From NCBI GenBank assembly GCA_963787375.1, contig CAWBCR010000020.1, positions 13,519-77,518 on the forward strand: 64,000 nucleotides of DNA, in the 5' to 3' direction. This DNA is from CAWBCR01 sp963787375. Its GTDB lineage: Bacteria; Chloroflexota; Anaerolineae; Aggregatilineales; UBA3940. A program made the translations under genes and the position numbers. The notes under the pieces were generated by a model. It was not told where the DNA came from. It was given only the letters and a program-made list of their open reading frames with translations, and ran no database searches. This document shows, piece by piece, positions 26,619 through 34,909 of this stretch (its first letter is position 1; each line of letters starts with the position of its first letter).

Positions 26619-27833
26619 CTAGAACGCGCTGGAGCCGTTGGGCGTGCCGAGGCCGGTCGGGCCGTCATAGCCGCTGCCTGCGTTACACAGGTAGCTGCCG
26701 CACGAGCCATTGCTGCCAGAGGTGACGTCGTTCAGGCTGGACGTGCGCCCGTAGGGCAGCGAGTTGGCCGGGACGCCGGCTGTCACGTCGTTTTGCAGCG
26801 CATACACGGCGGCGATCAGCGGCGCAGACAGGCTTGTGCCGCCTACCTGGAACCAGCCCTTCTGTCCCTGGTAGCGCACGCTGTCGTACACCGCCGCGCC
26901 AGTGTTGGGATCGGCGTCAGCAGAGACGTCGGCGACGGTGCGGGCCGCGCAGCCAGCATCGGTCTGCCACGACGGCTTGGGCTCGTAGGCGCTGCACCCA
27001 CTGCCTGCACCGCTCCACGCTGACTCGCTCTGGTAGCTGTTGTTGGTGTTCACGTACAGGCTGGTGCCGCCCACCGCGGTGACGTAGGGCGAAGCGGAGG
27101 GCCACTCGACGCCATAGCCGGCATCGCCGGAGCTGACCGTAATAGCCACGCCTGGGATGTTGAGGTGGCTGTCGTAGCCTGTCTCACCAGAGAACTCGCT
27201 GGCTCCCCATGAGTTCGAGATGACCGTTGCACCCTGCGCGGCGGCCTGGTCGACGGCAGCCATCAGGTTAGCGATGCTGTTGCTGCTGGCCTCGACCAGC
27301 AGGATCTTGCAGTTCTGGCAGACCGCGTGGGCAACCTCTACGTCCAGCGAGATCTCCAGCGCCCAGCCGGCGTTGCTCTGTGGATAGTTGGTGCCACCGT
27401 TCTGATCCAGCTTCTGGAAGCACGGCACGCTGGACGCGCTGATCGGGCCGGAGCAGGTCGGCAGCGTCGGGATGCCCATTGTATTGCTGTAGGTATTGAG
27501 ATCGGAGGCGATGTTGGGATCGTCATAGGCGTCGACGATGGCAATGATCGGGAGCCCGGAGCCGCTGGCATTGGTCGGCAGGTTGTACGCGCCGTGGAAC
27601 TGCGCGGGCCCGTAGCCTGACGGCGTCGTTTGCTTGGGCGGCTTGCCGTGCGCGTTGACCACTACCAGCACGTGGCAGCGTCCGCTGCCGGGGCTGGCCG
27701 GGCCGGGGCACACCGGCACATAGCCATTTGCGCCACCTTGCGAGGGACCCGCTGCGCTGGCCGGTGACAGCAAGACCAGCGACAGAACCAGAACGATCGC
27801 GACGACGAGAACACTCCGCAGTTTCATTACCAT
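26619..27833 (-). CDS. Secreted S53 (sedolisin) family peptidase
   Basis: 404 aa with a cleavable signal peptide (about 1-28). Sedolisin Ser-Glu-Asp triad: E160 and D164 in WALEISLDVEVAHA, S334 in GGTSLSAP, with the oxyanion Asp D236 (SSGDAGY). A C-terminal segment with paired Cys and GYDGPTGLGTPNG resembles the Ca-binding end of the family. It lacks the usual 150-200-residue prodomain; only about 50 residues separate the signal peptide from the catalytic domain. Start ATG at 27833 with SD GGGGGG; ATG at 27827 is an alternative. Confidence 0.85.
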   Translation of the reverse strand: MVMKLRSVLVVAIVLVLSLVLLSPASAAGPSQGGANGYVPVCPGPASPGSGRCHVLVVVNAHGKPPKQTTPSGYGPAQFHGAYNLPTNASGSGLPIIAIVDAYDDPNIASDLNTYSNTMGIPTLPTCSGPISASSVPCFQKLDQNGGTNYPQSNAGWALEISLDVEVAHAVCQNCKILLVEASSNSIANLMAAVDQAAAQGATVISNSWGASEFSGETGYDSHLNIPGVAITVSSGDAGYGVEWPSASPYVTAVGGTSLYVNTNNSYQSESAWSGAGSGCSAYEPKPSWQTDAGCAARTVADVSADADPNTGAAVYDSVRYQGQKGWFQVGGTSLSAPLIAAVYALQNDVTAGVPANSLPYGRTSSLNDVTSGSNGSCGSYLCNAGSGYDGPTGLGTPNGSSAF

Positions 27834-27887
27834 ATCCCCCCGTCCTTCTGAAACTCAGATCTTATTTGACGAAATCGCAACACCTTC

Positions 27888-27915
27888 ATTATAGACCTGT
27901 AATATCCAATTGCAA
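27888..27915 (-). promoter_or_regulatory. Promoter for the S53 peptidase
   Basis: Reading on the minus strand: TTGCAA (27915-27910), 16-bp spacer, TATAAT (27893-27888), 55 bp before the peptidase start. Confidence 0.6.
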
Positions 27916-27941
27916 CAGCGGATCGAAGGCAATTGTATCTC

Positions 27942-27971
27942 TTAACTCATACCGAACAGATGGTCTATAAT
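27942..27971 (+). promoter_or_regulatory. Promoter for the glyoxalase-fold gene
   Basis: TTAACT (27942-27947), 18-bp spacer, TATAAT (27966-27971). Divergent from the peptidase promoter. Confidence 0.55.
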
Positions 27972-28008
27972 TAGAACACACGTTCGACACAGCCATAAGG
28001 AGACAGCC

Positions 28009-28372
28009 ATGAGCGGACGCAATATTGTGCATATCGAATTGTCGGCGAAGGACCGCAGCCAGATGCAGGATTTCTACGGCGGACTGTTCGGCTGGGAGCA
28101 CGACGACTTCCCCGACATGAACTACACGACGTTCAGGTCGGGCAGCGTAGGCGGCGGCTTTAATCCGCTCGGCGAGATGACCAAAGCCGGGGATGTGGTC
28201 GTCTACATCGACAGCCCCGACATCGACGCCGACCTGAAGGCCATCGCCGCGAGGGGCGGCAAGGCGCTGCTGCCAAAGACTCGAGATCCCCGGCATGGGC
28301 TGGTTCGCCTTCTTCGAGGACCCATCGGGCAACCGCATGGCGTTGTTCAGCGAGATGCCCGGCAAGATGTAA
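28009..28372 (+). CDS. Glyoxalase/bleomycin-resistance fold protein (frameshifted)
   Basis: ATG at 28009 with AAGGAG upstream. A VOC-superfamily protein: NIVHIELSAKDRSQMQDFYG opens the first beta-alpha-beta unit. The second unit reads VVYIDSPDIDADLKAIAARGGKALLPKT, then needs a base removed near 28273 to continue as EIPGMGWFAFFEDPSGNRMALFSEM. The corrected length is 120 aa. Metal ligands typical of glyoxalase I (His/Glu) are only partly apparent (H in VHIEL, E in FFEDPSGN). Terminator and promoter flank it, so it is monocistronic. Confidence 0.8.
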
Positions 28373-28394
28373 TCACGCTCTGCTCCTGAATGGA

Positions 28395-28417
28395 CCCCAC
28401 CCCACGGTGGGGTTTTT
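28395..28417 (+). terminator. Intrinsic terminator
   Basis: CCCCAC/GTGGGG stem with a 6-nt loop followed by TTTTT, 22 bp after the glyoxalase-fold gene. Confidence 0.75.
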
Positions 28418-28434
28418 GTTGGGGCGGGGCTTGC

Positions 28435-28463
28435 TTGTGTGTGTTTTCACAGGCAGCTATAAT
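28435..28463 (+). promoter_or_regulatory. Promoter TTGTGT-N17-TATAAT
   Basis: TTGTGT (28435-28440) and TATAAT (28458-28463), 17-bp spacer. Transcription would start near 28470, leaving a 130-nt leader before the secreted protein. Confidence 0.5.
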
Positions 28464-28601
28464 GGGGCATGGGCATCGTGCAGCCGGGGCACCTCACCGG
28501 CTTTGATCGACCCACAGGCACGAGCCGGTCGCGGGGCAGCGCCGCCACAGGCGCGGATTGGCTCTCCACCATCTGATCCTTTTCCCTACATGGAGGACAC
28601 C

Positions 28602-29399
28602 ATGACCTCACGCGTCCGGTTTATGGCTGTTCTGGCAGCCCTCGTTGCCGTCGCCGCTGTGCTGCTGGGCGTGGCCCGCCCCGTGCAGGCAAACGCGCTC
28701 CCGCCCGTCACGTGCCGCGAGCTGAACACCGTCACGGCGATCACCCCGCCCTATTCCGGCAGCCCGGCATATGGCTACGTGTCGCTGCAGGCCGGCGACA
28801 TCCTCAAGATGGCCGTCAAGCGCACAGCCGGCGGCATCACCGCCTCGTCCGACATTCAGGTGGACCCACCCGGCAGCGTTGTGGTATGGGTCCCGGTTCC
28901 GGCCTCTGTCGGCCAGACCACGTCCGGCAGCTACGTCATTCCCGCCGCTGGCAGCTACGACGTCTGGTTCCATATCGAGACCATTGACATGTACGCGACG
29001 GTGAAGACCAGTTGCACCCATCCTTCATCCGCAGCGGCTGCGCCCGCCGCTCCCACCCCGCCCGACGACCGTCTCAACTGGGGGGTGGCCGACTATCTGG
29101 TCGTGCTGTATCCCGGCACAGATGCGCAGGGCAACCCGGCGATCCGGGTGTTCGGCGTGGGTGAGGATGGCGCGGGGTTCTACCTGTTCACCATCACCCA
29201 GCAGGATATCGCGGCCTTCGTTGGCAACCCACCCGCCGTCAACACCCCGATCATGACCATCGGCAACATCACGCTGTATGCGCTGACCAGCGGCGAGTTC
29301 CAGCTTAACATCGGCCCCGACGCCGAGGGCAAGACGCAGGTCATCATCTTCGACAGCCTGGCTCCCGGCCATCTTTATGGCTACACCGTTGAGCCGTAG
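28602..29399 (+). CDS. Secreted protein with two beta-rich domains, unknown function
   Basis: 265 aa. The ATG at 28602 follows TGGAGGACACC; no useful start exists upstream. Signal peptide about 1-30 (ARPVQA). The first domain (about 35-125) is strand-rich with two Cys, like secreted prepeptidase C-terminal-type domains. A Pro/Ala linker follows, then a C-terminal domain of about 110 residues (LNWGVADYLVVLYPG ... FDSLAPGHLYGYTVE) of unknown family. No lipobox. A terminator follows 32 bp after the stop. Confidence 0.7.
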   Translation: MTSRVRFMAVLAALVAVAAVLLGVARPVQANALPPVTCRELNTVTAITPPYSGSPAYGYVSLQAGDILKMAVKRTAGGITASSDIQVDPPGSVVVWVPVPASVGQTTSGSYVIPAAGSYDVWFHIETIDMYATVKTSCTHPSSAAAAPAAPTPPDDRLNWGVADYLVVLYPGTDAQGNPAIRVFGVGEDGAGFYLFTITQQDIAAFVGNPPAVNTPIMTIGNITLYALTSGEFQLNIGPDAEGKTQVIIFDSLAPGHLYGYTVEP

Positions 29400-29430
29400 C
29401 GTGATCGCACGGTGAGCCATCGATCATCCG

Positions 29431-29460
29431 CAGCCGGGTCTGGCTTCTCAGACCCGGCTG
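29431..29460 (+). terminator. Terminator-like hairpin
   Basis: Perfect 12-bp stem CAGCCGGGTCTG/CAGACCCGGCTG with a 6-nt loop, then ATTCTTCT. Confidence 0.7.
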
Positions 29461-29604
29461 ATTCTTCTCCGGTATCCGCGACGGTGTCGGGGTGAGGTTT
29501 TCACCTGCTTCTGGTGCGCTTCCAGTTCTCCCCCCCGATTGGGCGAACCCGGCGGCATTGGGTACACTTGCCGCAGTTGGACCCGTTCACAGCGAGGCAG
29601 TACG

Positions 29605-29980
29605 ATGCCGAATAACGACCCTTCCGACACGCTTGCTCAGCGGCTGGCCGAGTTCGACGTCAAGCGCCGCCGCACCGTCGCCGACCTCGACGCGGTGCTC
29701 GCCGCCGCGCGGTCCGTGCAGCACAGCATGGCCAACCACCCTGCCCGGCAGGATGCCCTGTCGCAGCCATATCGTTGTGCAGCTTGACTCCGACGATCTC
29801 CCTGAGGAGCAGCGCCAGCAGGTCTACCAGCAGTGGAGCGAGGCGCTGCGCACGGCCACCGTCGAGTACAACGAGCTGGCCGACGAGCGCGAGCGGTTGC
29901 ACGTGCAGGAGATGGTGCTGGTGCGGATGATCGCCGAGCTGGACTACCAGATCGGGCTGGCCAAGCGCGACCTCTCGTAA
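29605..29980 (+). CDS. Coiled-coil protein (frameshifted), unknown function
   Basis: ATG at 29605 after GCGAGGCAG. The first 50 residues (TLAQRLAEFDVKRRRTVADLDAV) and the later half (YNELADERERLHVQEMVLVRMIAELDYQ) are heptad-rich. The first frame stops after SQPYRCAA. Removing one C near 29768 joins ALSQ to HIVVQLDSDD and gives 124 aa. No catalytic residues; small cytosolic coiled-coil protein, function unknown. Confidence 0.55.
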
Positions 29981-30112
29981 GAAGACCAACGCGCTGAGAG
30001 CGCAGAGAGCGCGGGAAAAGATCGTCCACAGATTTCACAGATGACACAGATTAGGAAATCGAAATCTGTGAAATCGGTGTAATCTGTGGGCTGATTGTTT
30101 TCCTCTGCGGCT
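29981..30112. repeat. Interspersed repeat (CCACAGATTTCACAGATG type)
   Basis: Nested palindrome including GTCCACAGATTTCACAGATG...AATCTGTGAAATCGG...ATCTGTGGG between two convergent genes. Shares long near-identical stretches with 22609 and 54993 copies. Confidence 0.7.
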
Positions 30113-30116
30113 GCGC

Positions 30117-31448
30117 CTACATCCTGAACAGCCCGAACAGCATCGCCAGCGGTGAGGCGTCGATGACCAGCGGGCGCGGCGTGAAGATCAGCACGAACAC
30201 GATCAGCATCACCACGCCCAGCGCCTTGCGCCGCATGTCGAGCCCGGTGATCTCGTCCAGCACCGGCGCGTGGTGTTTCAGCAGGAACACCATGAACAGC
30301 ACCCAGATCCACCACCCCGACCAGCCAAACGGCAGGCTCACGATGCCGAAATCGGTCAGCGTGCCGGCCAGCGCCATGACCACCAGCACGCCGATGATCG
30401 GCCAGCGCGCCAGGTCGGCCTTGTCGCCGAACAGCCCGTACAGGATGTGCCCGCCGTCCAACTGCCCGACCGGCAGCAGGTTCAGCATCGTGACCAGCAG
30501 GCCCGCCCATGCCGCGAACGCGACCGGGTGCACCCACACGTCGAGGTTGCCCTGCGGCAGGATTCTGCCGAACACCACGAACTTGAACGCCAGGTAGGCA
30601 ATCGACTGGCCCTCATGGATGATGGCCGTGCCCACGCCCTGCGGCATCGAGGCCAGCATCTGCTGCGTGCTCTCCACCTGAGACAGCAGCAGTCCGATGA
30701 TCATCACCGGGATGGTCACGATCAGCCCGGCTATCGGCCCGGCGATCCCGATGTCGAACTGGATGCGGCGGTTGGGGGATGGCTCGCGCATGGCGATCAC
30801 CGCGCCCAGCGTCCCCAAGATGTTGAACGGCAGCGGGATGAAGAACGGGACGGTCGTCTGCACCTTGTGGTGCCGGGCGACGAGGTAGTGGCCCATCTCG
30901 TGCGAGCCGAGGATGCCCATCAGCGCCAGCACGTACAGCCCGCCGGTGATCAGCGCCTTGCCGAAATCGGCGTCGGTCGGCATCAGGTCGGGCCGCACCA
31001 GCCCGGCGTTGTGCGTCAGCTTGGCGATGATGATCTGCGTCGCCGGGGCGTACAGCTCGCCTTGCAAGCCGACGAAGAACACGCTCACCACCGTCGCGAT
31101 CAGCAGGATGATGGCCACCCACGGCGTATGGTGCGGCAGGCGGCTGTAGACCACCGGCAGCGCGCGGATCACGTCGAGATCATCCTCGCGGCGCATCTGC
31201 GGCGTGAAGCCTGCCGCCTCGTACTGCGGGCGCAGTTGGTTGAACGCCTCTTCGGAGGGCACCGTCAGCCGCCCGCGAATGCGCAGCGGCGTTTCCTGCG
31301 CGCCATACGTCACGTCCTGTATCTCCATCACGGCAGCAGCGGCCCGCCGCAGCCCGTCGCGGGCATCACCCACCGGTGCGCCAAACGCGCTGGCCGGGGG
31401 GATACTCTGGCTGCCGGTTGTTTCCAATGCAGACGAATTCTCGCTCAT
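30117..31448 (-). CDS. Site-2 protease family membrane metallopeptidase
   Basis: 443 aa. Intramembrane zinc protease of the EGY-like M50 group: HEMGH at 183-187 and NLLPVGQLDGG at 323-333 give the zinc ligands (His, His, Asp). The N-terminal 100 residues are soluble, with a strand/helix module before the first helix (about 109). Six to eight membrane helices follow. Members cleave anti-sigma or other membrane proteins in the bilayer; the substrate cannot be read. ATG at 31448 is the only plausible start, preceded by AGGAGC. Confidence 0.85.
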   Translation of the reverse strand: MSENSSALETTGSQSIPPASAFGAPVGDARDGLRRAAAAVMEIQDVTYGAQETPLRIRGRLTVPSEEAFNQLRPQYEAAGFTPQMRREDDLDVIRALPVVYSRLPHHTPWVAIILLIATVVSVFFVGLQGELYAPATQIIIAKLTHNAGLVRPDLMPTDADFGKALITGGLYVLALMGILGSHEMGHYLVARHHKVQTTVPFFIPLPFNILGTLGAVIAMREPSPNRRIQFDIGIAGPIAGLIVTIPVMIIGLLLSQVESTQQMLASMPQGVGTAIIHEGQSIAYLAFKFVVFGRILPQGNLDVWVHPVAFAAWAGLLVTMLNLLPVGQLDGGHILYGLFGDKADLARWPIIGVLVVMALAGTLTDFGIVSLPFGWSGWWIWVLFMVFLLKHHAPVLDEITGLDMRRKALGVVMLIVFVLIFTPRPLVIDASPLAMLFGLFRM

Positions 31449-31535
31449 TCGTGCTCCTCATTCATGGTCCATTCAAGACTGTGTGATTGTACCGCAAACC
31501 CCGGCGTGATGTGTCGCGCGGGCAGAAATCTCGCC

Positions 31536-31665
31536 GCGAAGGTGCAAAAAGCAAAAGGCTGACCGCAGAGCATGCAGAGGGCGCAGAGGAGAGGTATCTC
31601 AGCGACCTCTGCGCTCTTTGCGCTTAGTCTTATCCTCTTTGCGCCCTTTGCGCCTTTGCGGTGAA
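31536..31665. repeat. Interspersed repeat (ACCGCAGAG... / CTTTGCGG type)
   Basis: CGCGAAGGTGCAAAAAG and GACCGCAGAGCATGCAGAG, mirrored by CGACCTCTGCGC and GCGCCTTTGCGGTGAA. It lies between the divergently arranged S2P and FKBP genes, which therefore must have promoters close to or within it. Confidence 0.65.
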
Positions 31666-31717
31666 CCGGATTTGACCTATAGTTGAGCGCACAACATCCT
31701 ACACCAGGGGAGGCACA

Positions 31718-32053
31718 GTGAAGACAGACAGCGGATTGGAGTACATCGAGGTGGAAGCGGGCACCGGCGCGCAGGCCAAGACCGGCGACGTGGTGCGCGT
31801 GCATTACACCGGCACGCTCGACGACGGCACCCAGTTTGACAGCTCCCACGACCGGGGCCAGCCGTTTGAGTTCACGCTGGGGCGCGGGCAGGTGATCGCC
31901 GGCTGGGACGAGGGCATCGCGCTGATGAGGGTCGGCGGCAAGGCCACGCTTGTCGTCCCGCACGACCTGGGCTACGGCGAGCGCGGCTATCCGGGCGTCA
32001 TCCCGCCGCGTGCCACGCTGCACTTCGACGTGGAGCTGGTCGGCATCAAATAG
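31718..32053 (+). CDS. FKBP-type peptidyl-prolyl cis-trans isomerase
   Basis: 111 aa. GTG start at 31718 after AGGGGAGG; no ATG fits. A minimal FKBP domain: VHYTGTLDDGTQFDSS, then FTLGRGQVIAGWDEGIALM and GYGERGYPGVIPPRATLHFDVELVG. The active-site aromatic set (Tyr, Phe, Asp, Trp) is complete. No signal peptide, so cytosolic. Terminator follows 19 bp downstream. Confidence 0.93.
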   Translation: MKTDSGLEYIEVEAGTGAQAKTGDVVRVHYTGTLDDGTQFDSSHDRGQPFEFTLGRGQVIAGWDEGIALMRVGGKATLVVPHDLGYGERGYPGVIPPRATLHFDVELVGIK

Positions 32054-32071
32054 CGCACGCTGTCCGTCACG

Positions 32072-32106
32072 GCGCAGGGGCGGGCGGCGTCTGCCCCTGC
32101 GCTTTT
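32072..32106 (+). terminator. Intrinsic terminator
   Basis: Perfect 10-bp stem GCGCAGGGGC/GCCCCTGCGC (32072-32102) followed by TTTT. Confidence 0.85.
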
Positions 32107-32132
32107 GGGTTACCGACTCTCCCGGAACTTTT

Positions 32133-32161
32133 TTGAAAGGTGGCACGTAGTAAGGTATGCT
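32133..32161 (+). promoter_or_regulatory. Promoter TTGAAA-N17-TATGCT
   Basis: TTGAAA (32133-32138) and TATGCT (32156-32161) with a 17-bp spacer, directly before the VTT-domain gene. Confidence 0.6.
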
Positions 32162-32196
32162 AACAAGAGTTTTTGGCTGCACGGGGGAGATGTCAG

Positions 32197-32784
32197 GTGG
32201 CTGCTAACGTGGACAAGAAGGAACAGCCCATGGAATCGACGGGCAAGAAGATCCTTGCATGGACAAGCCTGCTCGCGACCTTTGGGTTGTCTTTCCTGCT
32301 GATGGATTACCTGGCGCATCACGCGCTGGTGGTCGAGGACTTTATCACCAGCATGGGCGCGCTGGGGCCGCTGGTCAGCGTGATGCTATACGGCGCGCTG
32401 GGCGCATCGCCGATCCCCTCCGAGCCGCTGACGATGATCAACGGCGCGGTGTACGGCCCGCTGATGGGCACGATCATCGCCGGGACGGGCAACACCGTCG
32501 CCGCCGTGGTCGAGTATTACATCGGGCAGGGCATCGGCAACGCCGCCGACTTCGAAGAAAAGCGCAAAGACCTGCCGTTCGGGCTGGGCAAGTTCCCGGT
32601 CAATTCGGTGTGGTTTCTGCTGGGCGCGCGCATGATCCCCGGCTACGCGCCCAAGCTGGTCAGCGTGGCAGGCGGTATCTACCGTGTCCCGATGCTGCGC
32701 TTTATCTGGACGACCGCCATCCCTGCCTTTATCGGCGCGGCGATCTTCGCCTACGGCGGGTATGGCCTGATCAAGCTGTTCTAG
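32197..32784 (+). CDS. VTT-domain (DedA/TVP38 family) membrane protein
   Basis: About 195 aa. Start chosen as GTG at 32197, seven bases after GGGGGAGA; ATG at 32230 is an alternative. The VTT core is clear: GAxPIPSEPLTMINGAVYGPLMG, GTGNTVAAVVEYYIGQGIG, and RMIPGYAPKLVSVAGGIYRVP with its conserved Arg and Pro-Gly. These proteins are integral membrane proteins linked to lipid scrambling/transport and envelope integrity. Five to six hydrophobic segments. Own promoter and terminator. Confidence 0.85.
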   Translation: MAANVDKKEQPMESTGKKILAWTSLLATFGLSFLLMDYLAHHALVVEDFITSMGALGPLVSVMLYGALGASPIPSEPLTMINGAVYGPLMGTIIAGTGNTVAAVVEYYIGQGIGNAADFEEKRKDLPFGLGKFPVNSVWFLLGARMIPGYAPKLVSVAGGIYRVPMLRFIWTTAIPAFIGAAIFAYGGYGLIKLF

Positions 32785-32806
32785 CGCAGCGCATACGAAA
32801 CAACGG

Positions 32807-32840
32807 CAGCCGGGCGACCATCCAGCGGATCGCCCGGCTG
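32807..32840. terminator. Bidirectional terminator-like hairpin
   Basis: 11-bp perfect stem CAGCCGGGCGA/TCGCCCGGCTG between two convergent genes. Confidence 0.65.
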
Positions 32841-32864
32841 TGTGATTCCCCCGCAGGCCGCCGA

Positions 32865-33263
32865 TCAGCCGCGCATCTGAAACACGAAGAACGGCCACAG
32901 GGCATACGCGCCATACATCAGCAGGCCGGCCCCCAGCAGCAGCACGTGCAGCACAATCGTCGTCGCGATCTGGCGCGGCTTCGTGGCGGGCGGCATTTTC
33001 CCGGCGCGCAGCGCGGACCACACCAGCAGCGTCTGCGCGGCGGCGACCACGCCCACCACAATCGAGGCAGCCAGCAGCCCCTCGCTGATAGCCACCAGCC
33101 ACTGCGCGACGCCGGCAATGGCCGCGATGTCCTTGGCGACCCACAGCACCGAGCCGGTCGCCAGCGACGTCGTCCATTTCATGAAGTCGATAGTGTTCTT
33201 GAAATACTCGTGCGCGTCCTCGACGCTCTCGGTCGGCCTGGCGCTCTCCGATTGGACAGCCAT
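32865..33263 (-). CDS. Small membrane protein with three helices
   Basis: 132 aa, ATG at 33263 after GGGGGAAA. A polar N-terminus (about 1-30) leads to three hydrophobic helices (about 33-50, 55-80, 103-128), with a basic loop KMPPATKPRQ between the last two. No family recognised. Converges on the VTT gene. Confidence 0.65.
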   Translation of the reverse strand: MAVQSESARPTESVEDAHEYFKNTIDFMKWTTSLATGSVLWVAKDIAAIAGVAQWLVAISEGLLAASIVVGVVAAAQTLLVWSALRAGKMPPATKPRQIATTIVLHVLLLGAGLLMYGAYALWPFFVFQMRG

Positions 33264-33337
33264 GATTTCCCCCTCACACTCCGATTTTCAGAGTCAAACA
33301 CCGCCGGGGGGTGAGAGTCACGGTGCGGAGGGGGCGC

Positions 33338-33412
33338 TTACACCCGTTCGATGATCGTCGCAGTCGCCATGCCGTGCCCGATGTACATGACCTGAAGGCC
33401 ATAGCGCCCGCC
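33338..33412 (-). pseudogene. Thiolase 3'-end remnant
   Basis: The last 24 codons plus stop of a thiolase: GGRYGLQVMYIGHGMATA...ERV. It matches the 3' end of the intact thiolase 1.7 kb away (35110-36246) at nearly every base, except that the active-site Cys codon of CIGHG is Tyr and the stop is TAA instead of TGA. No upstream thiolase sequence is joined to it. It lies just after the PD40 protein gene. Confidence 0.75.
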
Positions 33413-33445
33413 TGAAGACGAGCACCACACCCCGCGCACCGTGCG

Positions 33446-34195
33446 CTATCGCCGCCAAAATGGGAGCTGGTCGTCGGCAGGGTCGTGAGTCAGGTTGGTT
33501 GGCGCCGTGCCATCAGCATTCATGACGTATATCTCCCAGTTGCCGTCGCGATTGGTCTGAAAGGCGATCTGCGAGCCGTCAGATGACCACGACGGCGCCC
33601 AGTCGAGCGCCGGGTCGTTCGTGAGGTCTTGCAGGCCTGTGCCATCCACGTTGATGACATAGACATCGGATGAACCGTCGCGATCCGAGCGAAAGGCAAT
33701 CCGGGTCCCATCGGGGGACCAGGCCGGCGCGTAGGTGCTGCCCGCATTGGTGGTGAGCCGGGCGAGTGCCGAGCCGTCGGCGTCCATCAAATAGATGTCA
33801 TAGGACCCCGGCGAGTTGTCGCGGTCGCTGACAAAGGCAATCTGCGAGCCGTCAGGCGACCACGACGGGGCAAAATCGTCTGCCGGGTTGTCGGTCAGCC
33901 GTACTGGATTGGATCCGTCGGCTTTCATCACATAGATCTCGTTGTTGCCGTCGCGGCGGGTGGTGTAAGCCAGCCGCTGGCCGTCGGGCGACCAGGCCGG
34001 GAAGCTCTCGTCGACCTGTGGGGTATTGGTTAGCGCGATCTGGCCGCTGCCATCGGCGTTCATGACCCATATATCGCTGGTGGTCAGGCCAAATCGCGTG
34101 AAGGCGATGCGCTGACCATCGGGCGACCACGGGCCGGCAAAGTCATTGGTTTCTTCTGTTGTCAGGCGCACGACGTTCCCGCCATCCGTATCCAT
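33446..34195 (-). CDS. PD40/TolB-like beta-propeller, C-terminal part of an interrupted lipoprotein
   Basis: About 250 codons of WD40-like (PD40) repeats, each with WSPDGxxIAFxSDRDG and IYVMNADGS. Six units can be counted. The first unit starts with NIYVMDTDGGN but lacks its leading strand. That strand (RIVFDSN) is in the same frame just upstream, separated only by a TGA at 34223-34225. The frame can thus be read as one chain from 34909. A propeller of six or more blades would be complete in the joined protein. Likely secreted and peptide/protein binding. Confidence 0.75.
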   Translation of the reverse strand: MDTDGGNVVRLTTEETNDFAGPWSPDGQRIAFTRFGLTTSDIWVMNADGSGQIALTNTPQVDESFPAWSPDGQRLAYTTRRDGNNEIYVMKADGSNPVRLTDNPADDFAPSWSPDGSQIAFVSDRDNSPGSYDIYLMDADGSALARLTTNAGSTYAPAWSPDGTRIAFRSDRDGSSDVYVINVDGTGLQDLTNDPALDWAPSWSSDGSQIAFQTNRDGNWEIYVMNADGTAPTNLTHDPADDQLPFWRR

Positions 34196-34222
34196 GACGT
34201 ATATGTTCCGATAGTCTCCACC

Positions 34223-34909
34223 TCAATTCGAGTCAAAGACGATCCGTCTCAGAGTGCTGGCCGTGGGAAGACCAGCAGGCGGAAGCGGCGTCGGTCCGGT
34301 TGAGGTTCCGGTTGCCGCGTTCGGGCTGATTTTGTACCAGATGTCGGACAAAAAGCCCTGCGCATCGGGCTGCGTCACCTGCTCGACGATATCGGGCGCG
34401 CCATTGAGGCAGCGCCATTCGTAGACGGTCTCGCGCCCGGTGACGACCGCCGGGATAAAGTCCGTGTTGGGATTCTGCTGGCAGTAGTCGATTTCCCCCT
34501 GTGTCGGTGTCCGGTCGGTGTTCGCCCTGGCTTCGCAGGGCAGATTGGCCCCCACGAAACAGGCGTAGACGATGCCATCCATGCAGCGCCAGAATGATCC
34601 GTTCTCCAGCACGTCGAGGGGGATGTCGGGCGCATTGAGGGCCCCCTGCAATCCCTGCAGGACAGATTCGGGAACTTTGGGGCCTACATAGTCCGACCCT
34701 GGCGTATCCGCCGTGCCCACTTCGGCGCAGTAGGCGAACGGGTCGGTATAGGTTGCCAGCGTCGCGGTAGCGGTCGGCACAGAGGTAGAAGTCGGGGCAG
34801 AGGTGGCAGCCGGCGCAGGGGTGGTGATTCGCGCAGGGGGAGCTGCGCAGCCCGCCAGCGCGGCGGCTGCGAACAGGATCAGGACGATGGCCGCGATGCG
34901 CTTGGTCAT
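34223..34909 (-). CDS. Lipoprotein N-terminal part, interrupted by TGA before PD40 propeller
   Basis: 228 codons. ATG at 34909 with SD AGGAGG. Lipobox LAGC (Cys 21), followed by a Thr/Ala/Pro stalk and a Cys-rich domain of about 140 residues. That domain contains two similar halves (YCAEVGTADTP...FWRCMDGIVYACF and YCQQNPNTDF...EWRCLNGA). It ends with TLRRIVFDSN and a TGA; the next codons GGDYRNIYVM begin a PD40 repeat in the same frame. An Arg codon CGA to TGA change explains the stop. Reading the gene from 33446 to 34909 gives 487 residues. Confidence 0.75.
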   Translation of the reverse strand: MTKRIAAIVLILFAAAALAGCAAPPARITTPAPAATSAPTSTSVPTATATLATYTDPFAYCAEVGTADTPGSDYVGPKVPESVLQGLQGALNAPDIPLDVLENGSFWRCMDGIVYACFVGANLPCEARANTDRTPTQGEIDYCQQNPNTDFIPAVVTGRETVYEWRCLNGAPDIVEQVTQPDAQGFLSDIWYKISPNAATGTSTGPTPLPPAGLPTASTLRRIVFDSN

